NCBI RefSeq assembly: GCF_002252475.1
Contig: NZ_NNRK01000026.1
Span: forward strand, 310,001-374,000
DNA: 64,000 bases
Source of the DNA: Brucella rhizosphaerae
Lineage (GTDB): Bacteria > Pseudomonadota > Alphaproteobacteria > Rhizobiales > Rhizobiaceae
Direction: 5' to 3'
Shown piece after piece: positions 9,089 to 18,748 of the stretch. How positions within the stretch are numbered: position 1 is the first letter of the stretch; each line of letters opens with the position of its first letter. The notes under the pieces were generated by a model, which was not told where the DNA came from, did not search any database, and saw nothing but the letters and a program-made list of their open reading frames with translations. A program made the position numbers and the translations under genes.

Positions 9089-9532
9089 TCAGGAATCCTT
9101 TGAAGCAGTGCGCCCCACATCAGCACGAGGTTTGTATGCGCGCGGACCGGTTATGATCGGATCTATACTCTGAACGTTGATTGCATCTCCAGGAACCAAA
9201 AGTTCCTGTTGAGCCGAAATACCGGGCATCGATTCTGATGGCATTTCGGGTAAGGGCTGCATGACAGCAGGCTTCTTTAACACTGATGCAAGTTTGCCCA
9301 CGGGTTCATTTAAGTTTGGCTGATTTTCTGGAGCGTCGTGCGCATTTATATAGATGCTAACACCAAGACCGGCCACGAAGACGGTGACGCCCATTACCGC
9401 CAATTTCGTATGGATCGAGAAGAAACTGGAACGACTAACAGGAACAGACTTCGCAACGGCATCATTCGGATGCTTATCGCGTTTCGACTTCTTTGGTCCA
9501 TTCCACTTCTGCACCATACCGGCAGTCTTCAC
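9089..9532 (-). CDS. Hypothetical single-pass membrane protein
   Basis: The protein has up to 147 residues and I recognise no family. The start is uncertain: GTG 9532 gives the full length, and ATG 9517 (MVQKWNGPKKSK) is an equally reasonable choice. A basic N-terminal segment of about 35 residues precedes one membrane helix (KLAVMGVTVFVAGLGVSIYI). A Pro-rich, weakly acidic C-terminal segment of about 85 residues follows, probably periplasmic. The layout resembles small envelope anchors, but no motif supports a function. It converges with prfB. A TTAACCAT-type site lies upstream at 9565-9572. Confidence 0.6.
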   Translation of the reverse strand: MKTAGMVQKWNGPKKSKRDKHPNDAVAKSVPVSRSSFFSIHTKLAVMGVTVFVAGLGVSIYINAHDAPENQPNLNEPVGKLASVLKKPAVMQPLPEMPSESMPGISAQQELLVPGDAINVQSIDPIITGPRAYKPRADVGRTASKDS

Positions 9533-9564
9533 ATTCCAGATGATTGATTCGACTGCATGTTATC

Positions 9565-9572
9565 ATGGTTAA
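9565..9572 (-). promoter_or_regulatory. Candidate CtrA half site upstream of the membrane protein gene
   Basis: Read on the minus strand this is TTAACCAT, 33 bases before the GTG start at 9532. It is the same 8-base motif found before amiC. Single half sites are common by chance, so this is tentative. Confidence 0.25.
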
Positions 9573-9659
9573 CAAAGCTTTTCCGAAGCTTTCGCATTTG
9601 GGAAAATTTCAGATATGGATTGGTGCTCGGTCGAGAGAATTGAATAAGGGGAGCGTAAA

Positions 9660-9683
9660 GGAAACCACTGCGCGGTGGTTTCC
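9660..9683. repeat. Perfect inverted repeat in a short intergenic region
   Basis: GGAAACCAC and GTGGTTTCC form a 9-bp perfect stem with a 6-base loop. It lies between the membrane-protein gene and bcp. On the minus strand it follows bcp and is trailed by TTTACG, so it may be a weak bcp terminator. There is no proper T-run. Confidence 0.55.
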
Positions 9684-9762
9684 AGTGTCAAGCAGACCTA
9701 TCGATCAAAACTGATGGCGGAAACAGCTTTGATGGCATTGCTACGCAGGAATAGATCAAGTG

Positions 9763-10227
9763 TCAGAGTGCGCGGGCTGCCTCAAGGACGGCCTCGGCAT
9801 GGCCTGCCACTTTTACTTTTTCCCAGATGTGCGCGATACGGCCGTCGGCATCGATCAAGAAGGTAGCGCGCTCAACGCCCATATACTTGCGGCCATACAT
9901 ACTCTTTTCGACCCAAACGCCATAAGCTTCGAGGGCAGTTCTGTCTTCATCTGCTGCCAGATCGACAGTCAGTTCGTGTTTTTTACGAAACCTGGCATGT
10001 TTTTCTGCGTTGTCGGGCGATAGGCCGATAATGCGAGCACCGATTTTGTCGAATTCCGGCTTTAATTGGGAGAAGGCTATGGCTTCTTTGGTACAGCCTG
10101 ACGTGTCATCCTTGGGATAGAAATAAAGAACGACTGGTTTGCCTTTGAGCGACGACAAGGTGATCGTACCGCTATCTGATGGCAAAGTGAAGTCGGGTGC
10201 CAGATCTCCAACTTGGGGACGAGCCAT
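9763..10227 (-). CDS. bcp: Thiol peroxidase Bcp (PrxQ-type peroxiredoxin)
   Basis: This cytoplasmic thioredoxin-dependent peroxidase reduces hydrogen peroxide and organic peroxides. Its 154 residues match the family length. The peroxidatic cysteine is Cys45 in DDTSGCTKEA, and the conserved Pro-Lys-Asp segment (VVLYFYPKD) precedes it. The cysteine five residues later, used for resolution in E. coli Bcp, is absent (AIAFSQL), so it probably acts as a 1-Cys type enzyme. It is transcribed away from the large AsmA-like gene. Confidence 0.93.
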   Translation of the reverse strand: MARPQVGDLAPDFTLPSDSGTITLSSLKGKPVVLYFYPKDDTSGCTKEAIAFSQLKPEFDKIGARIIGLSPDNAEKHARFRKKHELTVDLAADEDRTALEAYGVWVEKSMYGRKYMGVERATFLIDADGRIAHIWEKVKVAGHAEAVLEAARAL

Positions 10228-10479
10228 ATCTAGGCCTTTCTTTTATGGATAAACGGGGAAACTGCCTGTTACACTTCGAGCTATCGCATTCGGACCGGGC
10301 TTGTGCAACCGTTCAAGCTCATCCCGTCTGTTGATCCTGACGCGTTACCCAAACTCGAATAGACGACCACTTGCTCGGATGAAATGCAGAATTAGAATGA
10401 AAAACATTAAGTTATCGAATTCTTATAATCTGCTTTGTGAGAGGTTCCACTTGCGGAAACTAGACGTTCGGCTGGAATA

Positions 10480-13400
10480 TTGACAGATAAACCGCGCAAA
10501 ATCCGCTTTAGCAAGCGTGAGATGAAGAGAATCGAACGCCTCGCAGCTGAAGGCGCGGACGAGGTTGTGCTTCCTTCAATGCGGTCCCGGCGCTCGTTTA
10601 TGTCCTGGTGTTCGCACGCGTTTCTTTCCTTGTGCATCGTTCTTGTTCTGACTGGTGGTGTGGGCTTCGTCATTTTGCGCGGCGGCGTTAACAGCGACCT
10701 CTTGCGTGACGAAGCTCAAAAGAGCCTGAGCGGAATTCTTGGCAAAGATGCTTCGGCCACGATCGGGAGTGCCGGATTATCGCTGGATCAGAATAGTCTG
10801 GTTGCGATGGAGGCACGAGATGTTTCGATTGTCGACCCGAAGCAGGGATTAGAAATCAGGAATATCAAGTCAGTGCGCCTTGGATTGGCGCCTTTGCCTT
10901 TGCTGACGGGAAAGGTGCGTGTTGCTGAGCTGGAGGTGGACGGCGCTTCTTTCGATCTGCCTGAAAAAGAAGGTGCTGGCTTCTGGAAGTCCCTGCCATA
11001 TGACAACCGTGGCTACATCGATTTTGATGCTGTTTCTGAAGAGCTGTTCTCAACCATGCGGCGCAATCTTGAACTGTTGCGTGATCAGAACACCCAAGCC
11101 ATCGGGCTGATGAACACAACAATTCGCTTCAAGACCGGCGATACGCAGCAAAGTATAGAAGTGCAGAAGCTTCGGTTGGTTGAAAACGCGGGAAAAATAT
11201 CGGTTAAGGGCAGCGTCGTTTGGCAAAACAAGACGATCTCTGTCGACGGCAGTATTGATCGTAAGGGACATGAAGACGATCTGGATGCGTTCCAGATCAA
11301 GGTTAGTAACTTACCGATCGATCTGGGATCGCCAGAAGAGGTGGCACCGGTCATTGACGGTAATCACGTTAACCCAGCGCATTTTGACCTGAATGGCAAA
11401 GCGAGCCTTGCTCTTTCCGGCAAGGCTGCCAGCGGGGATGATCCTGAGCGGGTCATGGCCGAATTGACTGTCGACGGCATCGATATGGAGATTGGGCGCG
11501 TTACTGACGTTCGCGGAAGTGCAGTGCTGCGCATTGAACACGCAAGCGGTAGCGGGAAGATCGAAATCAAACCATCGCGCATTCAATTAGGCGGGATGAA
11601 CGCGGAGTTCAACGGTGCTTTCGGACCGGAACCAGACGCGGACAATAATACGGGTAGTCCAAGCTATCGCTTTGAAGTGCTGACAAGTTCTGCCTCCAGC
11701 ATGCCCGCGGAATCCACCGATCCAGAGCTGGCCTTTGGGGTAAAAATCGCCGGTCGCTTCTTAGCCAATCAACAGCGTCTTCAGTTCTCCAATCTTGATA
11801 TCCAGACGAATACGGGCGAACTATACGGACAGGGAAGCATGGGCTTCGGTAGTGGCTCGCCCGAGATGATTTTCATGCTTCGCATTCCAAAGATGGCAGT
11901 CGCAGATGCAAAGCACCTTTGGCCTATCGATGTCGCGGATGGTGCGCGCGAATGGGTTCTGAAAAATCTCTTTGGTGGTACCCTCAAGGATAGCCACATT
12001 GATGTTTCCCTCGCGGGTGGACGATTCAATGGTCCCGGTCTGCCGCCGCCATTGACGGGTGAGGAGATCAAGGCCGATTTCAATGTATCTGACACGCGAT
12101 TTGATGTGATCGGGGAGCTGCCTCCTGTTCGAGATGTTGCGGGAAGTATCTCGGTACGTGGCGCCCACACGACAATCAAACTGGCAAGCGGCGTTGCCTA
12201 TACTCCGGATAATCGCAAGGCGTCTGTTTCAGATGGAACGCTGATCATTCCCTGGGGGCCGCAGCGGCCAGTTATTGCTAATCTTGATTTGCTCGTTTCG
12301 GGCGATGCTGCAGCGATTGCGGAAATCGCCGGCAAGAAGCCGATTGATGTATTGAAGAACGTGCCTTTTAAGCCTGAAGACGCGACAGGTGATGTTAAGG
12401 CACGGGTAAAAGTAGGCTTCGCAGTTTCCAAAGACGCACCTCCCGGCACCCTGACATGGGATGCTGATATCGGGTTCACCAACCTGGCCATTTCAAAGCC
12501 GGTCGGTGGTTCCATGGTTAGCGATGCGAATGGCAATATTGAAGTCGATCAGACGGCTGCTCTCATTACCGCAGATGCAAAGCTAGACGGTGTTCCCGCA
12601 AAGATATCTATGACCGAGCCTGTTGATCGCTCGGGACCTGCGAAACGTGAACAGAAGATCAAGCTTGAGCTTGATGACAGCTCTCGTAATAAATTGTTGC
12701 CGGGCTTGAAAGACTTGTTCTCTGGTCCGATTTCCGTCGATCTTGGCATGGAAGAGAATGGCAAACGGCACGTAACAGCAGATTTGGACAAGACCCAGAT
12801 AGACTTGCCGTGGCTGAGCTGGCGCAAGGGCGGCGGTGTGCCTGCCAAGGCGACATTCGATCTGATTAAAAGCGGCGGCAATGACGGCAAGCTCGATATC
12901 CGCAATCTGGTTCTGACTGGCGATGCATTTGGCGCTAAAGGCAATATTTCGATTGCCGGGGGCGATTTCCAGTCGGCAGATTTCAGCGACATACGTCTCA
13001 CTCGGTCTGATCGACTGAGCGTTAAAGCGACCAAAAGCTCCGGCGGCTATCGCGTAACAGTACGCGGATCTCAATTTGATGCCCGCTCTATTATCAAACA
13101 GATTGCAGACATCCAGAAAAAGAGCGAAGGCTCCGGCGGAAAAAGCCCGCGCGTGGTTGTCAGTGCGCAGATTGATGAAGTGAGCGGTTTCAACGACGAG
13201 AAACTGCGCAATGTCGCGGTTTCATATGAGAATGCAGGAAGCAAGATTTCTGGCGTGTCAGTGAATGCTGTCACCACGTCCGGCCAGGCATTCGCTGCAA
13301 CCAACAACGATCAGGGTGATGCGCGGTCGATTTCACTGCAATCCAATGATGCCGGCGCTGTTCTGCGTTTCTTCGATTTCTACGACAAGATGCGTGGCGG

Positions 13401-13917
13401 CAAGATTACTGTGGGTCTTGCCGGGCAGGGCAATGGTCCACTGAGTGGTCAGATTGACGCCCGGAACTTTGCAATCGTCAATGAGCCGCGACTGGCAAAG
13501 ATTGTGTCGAGCCCGCCGAGCAGCGGTGGCACCAGTCTTAATCAGGCAGTCAAACGCGATATTGACGTGTCGCGGGTCGATATTGAACGCGGATTTTCGC
13601 TGATCGAAAAGGGTGAGGGCTATCTGAAGCTTTCCAAAGGGGTCGTGCGCGGACCGTCTGTCGGGACCACTTTTCAGGGCACGCTGTATGATCCGCGTGG
13701 CAATATGTCGATCACTGGTACGTTCATGCCAGCCTATGGCGTGAATCGTATTTTCGGTGAAGTGCCGATCTTTGGCGCGCTGCTGGGCAATGGACGCGAT
13801 CGCGGTTTGCTGGGTATTACCTTCAAGCTTGAAGGCAGCGCAAAGCAACCGCAGGTTATCGTCAACCCGATTTCAATTATCGCACCAGGTATCTTCCGTT
13901 CGATCTTCGAGTTTTGA
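10480..13917 (+). CDS. AsmA/YhdP-like large envelope protein (DUF3971 type)
   Basis: This 1145-residue protein starts with a basic cytoplasmic segment (DKPRKIRFSKREMKRIERL) and one membrane helix near residues 45-65. A very long periplasmic region follows, with repeated beta-strand rich blocks of the AsmA type (for example LRIEHASGSGKIEIKPSRIQ and FQGTLYDPRGNMSITGTF). The C-terminal signature PIFGALLGNGRDRGLLGITFKLEG is typical of YhdP/AsmA-like C-termini. E. coli relatives (YhdP, TamB) are bridge-like proteins that help move phospholipid to the outer membrane, so a similar role is likely. The only start codon available before the upstream in-frame stop is TTG 10480, which has a weak ribosome site. 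This suggests low expression or a misjudged start. Confidence 0.75.
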   Translation: MTDKPRKIRFSKREMKRIERLAAEGADEVVLPSMRSRRSFMSWCSHAFLSLCIVLVLTGGVGFVILRGGVNSDLLRDEAQKSLSGILGKDASATIGSAGLSLDQNSLVAMEARDVSIVDPKQGLEIRNIKSVRLGLAPLPLLTGKVRVAELEVDGASFDLPEKEGAGFWKSLPYDNRGYIDFDAVSEELFSTMRRNLELLRDQNTQAIGLMNTTIRFKTGDTQQSIEVQKLRLVENAGKISVKGSVVWQNKTISVDGSIDRKGHEDDLDAFQIKVSNLPIDLGSPEEVAPVIDGNHVNPAHFDLNGKASLALSGKAASGDDPERVMAELTVDGIDMEIGRVTDVRGSAVLRIEHASGSGKIEIKPSRIQLGGMNAEFNGAFGPEPDADNNTGSPSYRFEVLTSSASSMPAESTDPELAFGVKIAGRFLANQQRLQFSNLDIQTNTGELYGQGSMGFGSGSPEMIFMLRIPKMAVADAKHLWPIDVADGAREWVLKNLFGGTLKDSHIDVSLAGGRFNGPGLPPPLTGEEIKADFNVSDTRFDVIGELPPVRDVAGSISVRGAHTTIKLASGVAYTPDNRKASVSDGTLIIPWGPQRPVIANLDLLVSGDAAAIAEIAGKKPIDVLKNVPFKPEDATGDVKARVKVGFAVSKDAPPGTLTWDADIGFTNLAISKPVGGSMVSDANGNIEVDQTAALITADAKLDGVPAKISMTEPVDRSGPAKREQKIKLELDDSSRNKLLPGLKDLFSGPISVDLGMEENGKRHVTADLDKTQIDLPWLSWRKGGGVPAKATFDLIKSGGNDGKLDIRNLVLTGDAFGAKGNISIAGGDFQSADFSDIRLTRSDRLSVKATKSSGGYRVTVRGSQFDARSIIKQIADIQKKSEGSGGKSPRVVVSAQIDEVSGFNDEKLRNVAVSYENAGSKISGVSVNAVTTSGQAFAATNNDQGDARSISLQSNDAGAVLRFFDFYDKMRGGKITVGLAGQGNGPLSGQIDARNFAIVNEPRLAKIVSSPPSSGGTSLNQAVKRDIDVSRVDIERGFSLIEKGEGYLKLSKGVVRGPSVGTTFQGTLYDPRGNMSITGTFMPAYGVNRIFGEVPIFGALLGNGRDRGLLGITFKLEGSAKQPQVIVNPISIIAPGIFRSIFEF

Positions 13918-13936
13918 GGCGGGCAAATCAGTTCAA

Positions 13937-13966
13937 TAAAAAAGCCGGGCTAAACCCGGCTTTTTC
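13937..13966. terminator. Bidirectional intrinsic terminator
   Basis: AAAAAAGCCGGG-CTAAA-CCCGGCTTTTT lies between the convergent AsmA-like and tyrS genes. A-runs and T-runs on both sides let it serve both. Confidence 0.9.
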
Positions 13967-13983
13967 TGTGTTGATGTGTTCTA

Positions 13984-15237
13984 TCAGGCAGGACGGATGA
14001 GCACGTGGCGCTTCTTGCCAAGTGATACCTTGATAACGCCCTGCTCGTTGAGAGAAGACGCATTGATAACCATACGTGGATCGGTAGCCGGTTCATCATT
14101 GATGCGAACCGCACCGCCTTCAATATGGCGACGTGCTTCACCATTGGTGGCACAGAGTTCTGCAAGCACCATCAGCGCCAGCACGCCAATGCCGTCATTA
14201 AGCGTTGCCTTGTGTACGCCGACGGTTGGCAGGTTCTGCGATAGTTCACCTTCTTCAAAGGTTTTGCGCGCAGTTTCCGCAGCTTCTTCCGCAGCATTAC
14301 GACCATGGAGGATAGCGGTAATCTCGGTTGCGAGGATTTTCTTCGCTTCGTTGATCTCCGAACCGCCAAGTTCAGCCAGCTTCGCAATTTCGTCCATTGG
14401 CAGCGTTGTGTAGAGCTTGAGGAAACGTTCTACGTCCGCATCTTCTGTGTTGCGCCAGTACTGCCAGAAATCGTAAGCGCTCAACATATCGGCATTCAGC
14501 CAGATCGCGCCGCCCAGCGACTTACCCATCTTCTGACCGGAAGACGTTGTAAGCAATGGCGAAGTGAGGGCATAAAGCTGTGGCGTTCCCATACGGTGAC
14601 CGAGATCGATACCGTTGATGATATTGCCCCACTGGTCCGAACCGCCCATCTGCAAGCGAATGTCGTGACGCTTGTTCAGCTCCACAAAATCATAGGCCTG
14701 AAGAATCATGTAGTTGAATTCGAGGAACGAAAGCGACTGCTCGCGATCAAGACGCGTCTTGACCGAATCAAACGACAGCATGCGGTTGACCGAAAAGTGG
14801 CGGCCCACGTCACGCAGGAATTCGAGATAATTGATATTACGCAGCCAGTCGGCGTTATTGACCATCAGCGCGTCGGTTGGGCCTTCACCGAAGGTCAGGT
14901 AATTCGCGAAAACGCGTTTAATACCGGCAATGTTTTCGGCAATGGTATCTTCGGTCATCAGCTTGCGCGCTTCATCCTTGAAGGATGGGTCGCCAACCAT
15001 GCCTGTACCGCCACCCATAAGAGCTACAGCCTTGTGTCCTGTCTGTTGCAGCCAATGCAGCATCATGATCTGGATCAGGCCGCCAGCGTGAAGGCTTGGC
15101 GCTGTTGGATCGAAGCCAATATAAGCCGTCACCGTTTCCTTGACCAACAATTCGTCGAGGCCGGTTTCATCAGACATTTGATGAACGAAGCCCCGCTCAG
15201 AAAGCGTGCGAAGAAAATCGGATTTGAAACCGGACAT
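13984..15237 (-). CDS. tyrS: Tyrosyl-tRNA synthetase
   Basis: This enzyme charges tRNA-Tyr. I place the start at ATG 15237 (417 residues, the usual length) because AGGAAAAGG precedes it. The longer open frame to 15336 adds 33 residues of unlikely composition. The class I signatures are visible: the HIGH-like segment [14 protein letters not shown] and the KMSKS-like KMGKS. An S4 RNA-binding domain closes the protein (about residues 350-417; [16 protein letters not shown]). It is divergent from anmK. Confidence 0.97.
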   Translation of the reverse strand: MSGFKSDFLRTLSERGFVHQMSDETGLDELLVKETVTAYIGFDPTAPSLHAGGLIQIMMLHWLQQTGHKAVALMGGGTGMVGDPSFKDEARKLMTEDTIAENIAGIKRVFANYLTFGEGPTDALMVNNADWLRNINYLEFLRDVGRHFSVNRMLSFDSVKTRLDREQSLSFLEFNYMILQAYDFVELNKRHDIRLQMGGSDQWGNIINGIDLGHRMGTPQLYALTSPLLTTSSGQKMGKSLGGAIWLNADMLSAYDFWQYWRNTEDADVERFLKLYTTLPMDEIAKLAELGGSEINEAKKILATEITAILHGRNAAEEAAETARKTFEEGELSQNLPTVGVHKATLNDGIGVLALMVLAELCATNGEARRHIEGGAVRINDEPATDPRMVINASSLNEQGVIKVSLGKKRHVLIRPA

Positions 15238-15365
15238 GTCCTTTTCCTGACTGATAAGGCGTGATTGATGTGAGCAGTAATAAGTGCTTACCGCATTATG
15301 GTATTTTGCCTTGTTATATTTTGCCTTTAACATCATTCAATCGGGAATAACAAGGAAACTCCGGC

Positions 15366-16487
15366 ATGGCCGATTTGAAACGCGCTATAGGATTGATGAG
15401 TGGCACTTCGATGGATGGTATCGATATTGCTCTCATAACGACCGATGGTGAAAACTGGGTCGAGCGCGGCCCCTCAAGTGCGGTGTCTTATTCGGATGGC
15501 TTTCGCGCGCGGTTGAAGGCGGCACTCATTGATGCGCGCAGCATCACCGACCGAAATGAACGTCCCGGCATTCTCAAACAGCTCGAACATGACCAGACAT
15601 TGCTCCATGCTGTCGCGGTTCAGGATTTTCTGCACGAATATGCTTTGCAGCCGGAAGAGATCGACGTTATCGGCTTTCATGGACAAACTGTACTGCATCG
15701 CCCGCGAGAAGCTCTCACAGTGCAGATAGGCGATGGGCCGCTTTTGGCTGCTGAGACAGGTATTCCGGTGATCTACGATATGCGCGCTGAGGATATGCGC
15801 CATGGCGGTGAGGGCGCGCCGCTGATTCCCGCTTATCACGCAGCACTTGCGTCCAATCTTCCGTTTGGCCTTGAAGGACCTGTGGTCTTCGTCAATATAG
15901 GTGGAATTTCCAATCTGACTTATGTCGACGAAGGCGGTACGCTGATCGCCTACGATAGTGGACCGGGTAATATGCTGATTGATCAATGGATGGAGTTGCA
16001 CGGACAGGGCAGCTTTGACCCGGGCGGCATTACAGCGATGAGCGGCAGCGTCGATGATGTTCTGGCTGCGCGTTTTCTCGAACATGAGTTTTTCAAAGGA
16101 AACCGTCGCCGCTCGCTGGATCGCGGTGATTTTGTCGTTCCTGCAAAAGATGAGGCTTCAGTGGAGACAGGGGCACGTACGCTTGCCTATGTCAGCGCTG
16201 CTGCAATTTTGCGTTCAGCCTCTCATTTGCCGTCGAAGCCGCGTACTTATGTCGTGAGCGGTGGAGGACGCAAGAACGGAGCAATCATGACAGAGTTGAG
16301 CGCACTTGCTGAACGTGAAGGTGCAAGGGTGCTTGATGCTGACAATGCGGGTTTTGACGGGGATGCAATGGAAGCAGAAGCCTGGGGCTATCTTGCTGTG
16401 CGTTCGCTACGTGGGTTGCCACTGACTTATCCCACAACAACCGGCAGCGATAAGCCTGTTTCAGGTGGCGTTCTGGCTACCGTTTGA
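15366..16487 (+). CDS. anmK: Anhydro-N-acetylmuramic acid kinase
   Basis: AnmK phosphorylates and opens 1,6-anhydro-MurNAc released by lytic transglycosylases, returning it to cell-wall recycling as MurNAc-6-phosphate. The 373-residue length fits. Visible motifs are the N-terminal [14 protein letters not shown] phosphate loop, GFHGQTVLH, and [12 protein letters not shown] with [15 protein letters not shown] lies 10 bases before ATG 15366. It shares the divergent promoter region with tyrS and complements the wall-remodelling genes amiC and PBP1A upstream. Confidence 0.96.
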   Translation: MADLKRAIGLMSGTSMDGIDIALITTDGENWVERGPSSAVSYSDGFRARLKAALIDARSITDRNERPGILKQLEHDQTLLHAVAVQDFLHEYALQPEEIDVIGFHGQTVLHRPREALTVQIGDGPLLAAETGIPVIYDMRAEDMRHGGEGAPLIPAYHAALASNLPFGLEGPVVFVNIGGISNLTYVDEGGTLIAYDSGPGNMLIDQWMELHGQGSFDPGGITAMSGSVDDVLAARFLEHEFFKGNRRRSLDRGDFVVPAKDEASVETGARTLAYVSAAAILRSASHLPSKPRTYVVSGGGRKNGAIMTELSALAEREGARVLDADNAGFDGDAMEAEAWGYLAVRSLRGLPLTYPTTTGSDKPVSGGVLATV

Positions 16488-16542
16488 TTGTCGCGCACTC
16501 AATCTGATGCACAACGGTGGCTTTAACAGCTCAGTAGTGAAT

Positions 16543-16580
16543 AAAAAAAATCCGGCGAGTAGTCTCGCCGGATTTTGTTT
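16543..16580. terminator. Bidirectional intrinsic terminator
   Basis: An eight-A run leads into CCGGCGAG-TAGT-CTCGCCGG, which is followed by ATTTTGTTTT. It sits between the convergent anmK and hydrolase genes. Confidence 0.88.
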
Positions 16581-16589
16581 TCGCTATCT

Positions 16590-17264
16590 TTAGCGAAGAC
16601 GCTTAGGACGAACTTCCACCAGTTCGCCAGCAAGACGACGATCCAGATATTCGGAGCATTCTTCAATAAGAAGATCGCTTTGGCCTGCGAAGAAGTGGTT
16701 CGCACCCGGAAGCGTGTTCTGGGTAATAGTGATACCCTTCTGCGTCTTGAGCTTATCCACCAGACCCTGAACATCCTTGGGCGGCGCAACCTTGTCCTGA
16801 TCACCATGGATGATCAGACCTGAGGATGGGCAAGGTGCCAGAAACGAGAAGTCGTAGGTGTTTGGCTGTGGTGCGACCGAGATAAATCCTTCGATTTCTG
16901 GACGGCGCATCAGAAGCTGCATACCAATCCATGAACCGAATGAATAACCGGCAACCCAGCAATTCTTTGAATCGGGGTGCAGCGCCTGCACCCAGTCGAG
17001 TGCACTTGCTGCATCCGACAACTCACCTGCACCATGATCGAACTCGCCCTGGCTGCGTCCGATTCCGCGGAAGTTGAAGCGAAGTGTCGTAAAGCCGCGC
17101 TGCTGGAACATGTAGAACAGATCATAGACGATCTTGTTGTTCATGGTTCCGCCGAACTGCGGATGCGGATGCAGGATCAGGGCGATTGGCGCGTTCTTTT
17201 CCCGGGAAGGCTGATAGCGGCCTTCGAGGCGTCCGGCAGGGCCGTTGAAAATGACTTCAGGCAT
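16590..17264 (-). CDS. Alpha/beta hydrolase
   Basis: This is a 224-residue cytoplasmic serine hydrolase with the compact fold of the dienelactone hydrolase/peptidase-like group. The catalytic triad is readable: nucleophile Ser in GYSFGSW, Asp in IHGDQDKVAPP, and His in GANHFFAG. The oxyanion region HPHPQFGGTMNNK is characteristic of a conserved bacterial subfamily with no agreed substrate. It has no signal peptide. It is divergent from the first cysteine desulfurase of the suf cluster, but I infer no functional link. Confidence 0.85.
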   Translation of the reverse strand: MPEVIFNGPAGRLEGRYQPSREKNAPIALILHPHPQFGGTMNNKIVYDLFYMFQQRGFTTLRFNFRGIGRSQGEFDHGAGELSDAASALDWVQALHPDSKNCWVAGYSFGSWIGMQLLMRRPEIEGFISVAPQPNTYDFSFLAPCPSSGLIIHGDQDKVAPPKDVQGLVDKLKTQKGITITQNTLPGANHFFAGQSDLLIEECSEYLDRRLAGELVEVRPKRLR

Positions 17265-17489
17265 GTGTACTCCGCTTGTGATCGGAAGATCGGCTTCAGA
17301 GTGGCGAACTTGACGTGGGGGTGCGCCGCTTCTAGAACCGATTTGAAATTTCGTTAGTCTGAACCGGAGTTCAGTACCTAATGTGGCTTAATAGGCTTTT
17401 CCTGATTGAAAATTCAAGAAAATTGCGCGCGAACTGCGTGCGAATAGCGTGCTGAGCCACTTTAAGATGTTGCTTAGGAGATAGTATCG

Positions 17490-18656
17490 GTGATCGGAAC
17501 CGGCAAGAGGCTATATCTGGACTATAATGCCAGTGCGCCTTTGCTTGATGAGGCGCGCAATGCGATCATCGAGGCATTGGGCATTCCTGGCAATCCGTCA
17601 TCGGTGCATCGTGAAGGCCGGGCCGCACGTGGGCTTGTTGAAGCTGCCCGTCGCAGTGTTGCGGCGCTGGTCAATGCCAAATCTGATCATGTTTTCTTCA
17701 CGTCAGGCGCCACAGAAGCCGCATCAACACTGCTGACGCCCAATTACATGATGGGACGTGCGCCCGTGCGCATGTCGCATCTTTATGTCAGTGCGACCGA
17801 ACATCCATGCATGCTGGCTGGCGGACAGTTTGCACCGGAAAATATCACCATACTGGCCGTTGATGAAAATGGTGTTCTCAAGCTGGATGTACTGCAACAG
17901 GCACTGGATGCGCATGACAAAAGCACAGGCTTGCCGCTTATTGCTGTTCAAGCCGCCAATAACGAGACCGGTGTCGTTCAGCCTATTCGTGAAATTGCGG
18001 CGCTGGTCAAATCCGCAGGCGGCATTTTAGTCGTTGACGCGGTGCAGGGTGCCGGGCGCATTAAATTAGATATTACGGATAATTGCGGGGACTATCTGAT
18101 AATCTCGTCACACAAGATCGGCGGCCCCAAAGGCGTTGGCGCTGTGATTGCAATTTCTGATCTCATGATGCCGAAAGCGCTCGTTCGCGGCGGTGGTCAG
18201 GAAAAGGGACATCGTGCAGGCACTGAGGCATTGCCTCTGATTGCAGGTTTCGGCGCGGCAGCTGATGTTGCAGCAGCCCGTTTGAATGGCAGCGGTTGGT
18301 CGGCGCAAGCGCGAGACAGGCTCGAAGCCGGGCTTTTGGAAATTGCACCCAACGCAACAATTCATGGCGCAGCGGTTGAGCGACTGTCGAATACGACGTT
18401 CTTCTCACTTGAAGGTCAAAAGGCTGAAACGGTCCAGATCGCTTTTGATCTTGGCGGAATAGCACTTTCAGCTGGCTCAGCATGTTCTTCTGGCAAGGTT
18501 GGTCCGAGTCACGTTCTGGCCGCGATGGGGCAAGAGGATGGCCCAGGTGCGATCCGTGTTTCACTTGAGCCGGACGTTACCACAGAATCTGTTGACCAAT
18601 TTCTTGAGGTGCTCGGCAAAATAGTTGCGCGTTACGAGCGTTCCAAGGCTGGATAA
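17490..18656 (+). CDS. Cysteine desulfurase (IscS/NifS class), first gene of the suf cluster
   Basis: This PLP enzyme strips sulfur from cysteine to feed Fe-S assembly. It starts at GTG 17490 with AGGAG nine bases ahead, and has 388 residues. The PLP lysine is Lys209 in SSHKIGG, and the persulfide cysteine is Cys332 in SAGSACSSGKVGPSHVL. That loop is of the class I (IscS/NifS) kind, unlike the class II SufS encoded at 22607. It corresponds in position to sufS2 of the Agrobacterium suf operon, so the cell has two desulfurases of different classes in one cluster. An inverted repeat at 18657-18705 separates it from sufB. Confidence 0.95.
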   Translation: MIGTGKRLYLDYNASAPLLDEARNAIIEALGIPGNPSSVHREGRAARGLVEAARRSVAALVNAKSDHVFFTSGATEAASTLLTPNYMMGRAPVRMSHLYVSATEHPCMLAGGQFAPENITILAVDENGVLKLDVLQQALDAHDKSTGLPLIAVQAANNETGVVQPIREIAALVKSAGGILVVDAVQGAGRIKLDITDNCGDYLIISSHKIGGPKGVGAVIAISDLMMPKALVRGGGQEKGHRAGTEALPLIAGFGAAADVAAARLNGSGWSAQARDRLEAGLLEIAPNATIHGAAVERLSNTTFFSLEGQKAETVQIAFDLGGIALSAGSACSSGKVGPSHVLAAMGQEDGPGAIRVSLEPDVTTESVDQFLEVLGKIVARYERSKAG

Positions 18657-18705
18657 TGCCGGTATCGGACGTAACCTTGTAAATTATTCTTGAATTTTAC
18701 CGGCA
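18657..18705 (+). repeat. Inverted repeat between cysteine desulfurase and sufB
   Basis: TGCCGGTA (18657-18664) pairs perfectly with TACCGGCA (18698-18705) around a 33-base AT-rich loop. It starts right at the stop codon of the desulfurase and is followed by AATTT. It may partly terminate or stabilise the upstream message, leaving sufB with its own promoter. Confidence 0.45.
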
Positions 18706-18731
18706 AATTTAAAGCTGGGCTTGAAATTTAG

Positions 18732-18748
18732 TTTAGAGAGGTTTTAAA
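18732..18748 (+). promoter_or_regulatory. Candidate Irr (iron control element) box in the sufB promoter
   Basis: TTTAGAGAGGTTTTAAA matches 12 of the 14 defined positions of the rhizobial ICE motif TTTAGAA-N3-TTCTAAA. A possible promoter (TTGAAA 18721-18726, TTTAAA 18743-18748, 16-base spacer) overlaps it. It is about 100 bases before the sufB start. Irr control of suf in this clade is plausible but not shown here. Confidence 0.35.

Noticed and set aside
14305-15264. A 319-codon frame antisense to tyrS
   Set aside because: It lies wholly opposite a clear tyrosyl-tRNA synthetase and has no family-like motifs; long antisense frames are common at this base composition.
17403-17416. A TGA-N8-TCA pattern upstream of the first cysteine desulfurase as a RirA iron-responsive operator
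   Set aside because: The known motif has nine bases between the half sites, and such short patterns are frequent by chance.
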